Source: Candidatus Roseilinea mizusawaensis (GTDB lineage: Bacteria > Chloroflexota > Anaerolineae > J036 > Brachytrichaceae). Taken from it: DNA of 64,000 nucleotides. Position numbers and translations under genes: made by a program. Shown piece by piece: positions 63,889 to 64,000 of the stretch. Positions within the stretch are counted from its first letter, which is position 1. The number at the start of each line of letters is the position of its first letter. The stretch spans positions 1 to 64,000 of the forward strand of contig JAEANN010000018.1 in NCBI GenBank assembly GCA_016841965.1, given 5' to 3'. The notes below the pieces were generated by a model, which was not told where the DNA came from, made no database searches, and saw only the letters and a list, made by a program, of their open reading frames with translations.

Positions 63889-64000
63889 CTTGCCTCCGAT
63901 TCGTCTCGGTCGCAGGGATCACGCGCCGGCAATGGCGCATGCGCGTCCCATGTGCCGTGAAAATATGTGCTGGCGATTATACCCATGCAGTGGTACAATC

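Overview
The window reads as chromosomal DNA of a high-GC bacterium, most probably a Chloroflexota member (Anaerolineae-like). This is inference from style rather than a marker-gene match. The supports are secreted proteins ending in a YxLYLPL-type tail, DUF11/PKD/Calx-beta giant proteins, lipoproteins and membrane proteins with Thr/Pro-rich stalks, a SARP-type regulator fragment, lamin-tail and DUF3048 proteins, and a DUF512 protein. No rRNA, tRNA or CRISPR array was seen.

Layout. (1) 1-2200 is an accessory, lower-GC strip: the end of a PIN toxin, an integron attC-like hairpin, a small membrane protein, a wrecked transposase and an orphan gene with a textbook promoter. (2) 2174-30180 is a cell-surface region: a G8-domain secreted protein (minus strand), a broken SARP regulator, a lipoprotein with a protease-like Cys/His pattern, a giant exported protein of about 6,340 residues, a translationally coupled beta-helix protein and a DUF6882 protein. 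(3) 30195-31122 is a TenA-family gene behind a TPP riboswitch and an intrinsic terminator. (4) 31309-35577 holds hydrogenase maturation genes (hypA, hypB, an endopeptidase) that have been duplicated and partly deleted around an unrecognised secreted protein; no hydrogenase subunits are present. (5) 35626-39434 is a plus-strand run: MNT/HEPN pair, FAH-family enzyme, U32-like protein, CobW GTPase. (6) 39459-46457, minus strand: 5-formyl-THF cyclo-ligase, PcrA/UvrD helicase, cysteine synthase, DUF402-PncC fusion, lone PDZ protein, orphan histidine kinase. (7) 46518-55122: methyltransferase, PA14 protein, phosphoesterase, PotD-like lipoprotein, dead polysaccharide deacetylase, and a sugar-type cluster (isomerase/epimerase, Gfo/Idh/MocA, PIG-L deacetylase). 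(8) 55262-63888: DsbB-cytochrome c fusion, PlsC, DUF512 protein, RpoD, lamin-tail protein, phosphoribosyltransferase, LysM lipoprotein, DUF3048 lipoprotein.

The most unusual signals are: a family of heptanucleotide tandem arrays scattered through spacers, gene ends, a transposase relic and, as 18 units (126 nt, frame-neutral), the inside of the DUF512 gene; a giant surface protein in which two DUF11 modules are each split at the same place by a Rossmann-like domain; a DsbB fused to cytochrome c; and the hypA/hypB duplication scar.
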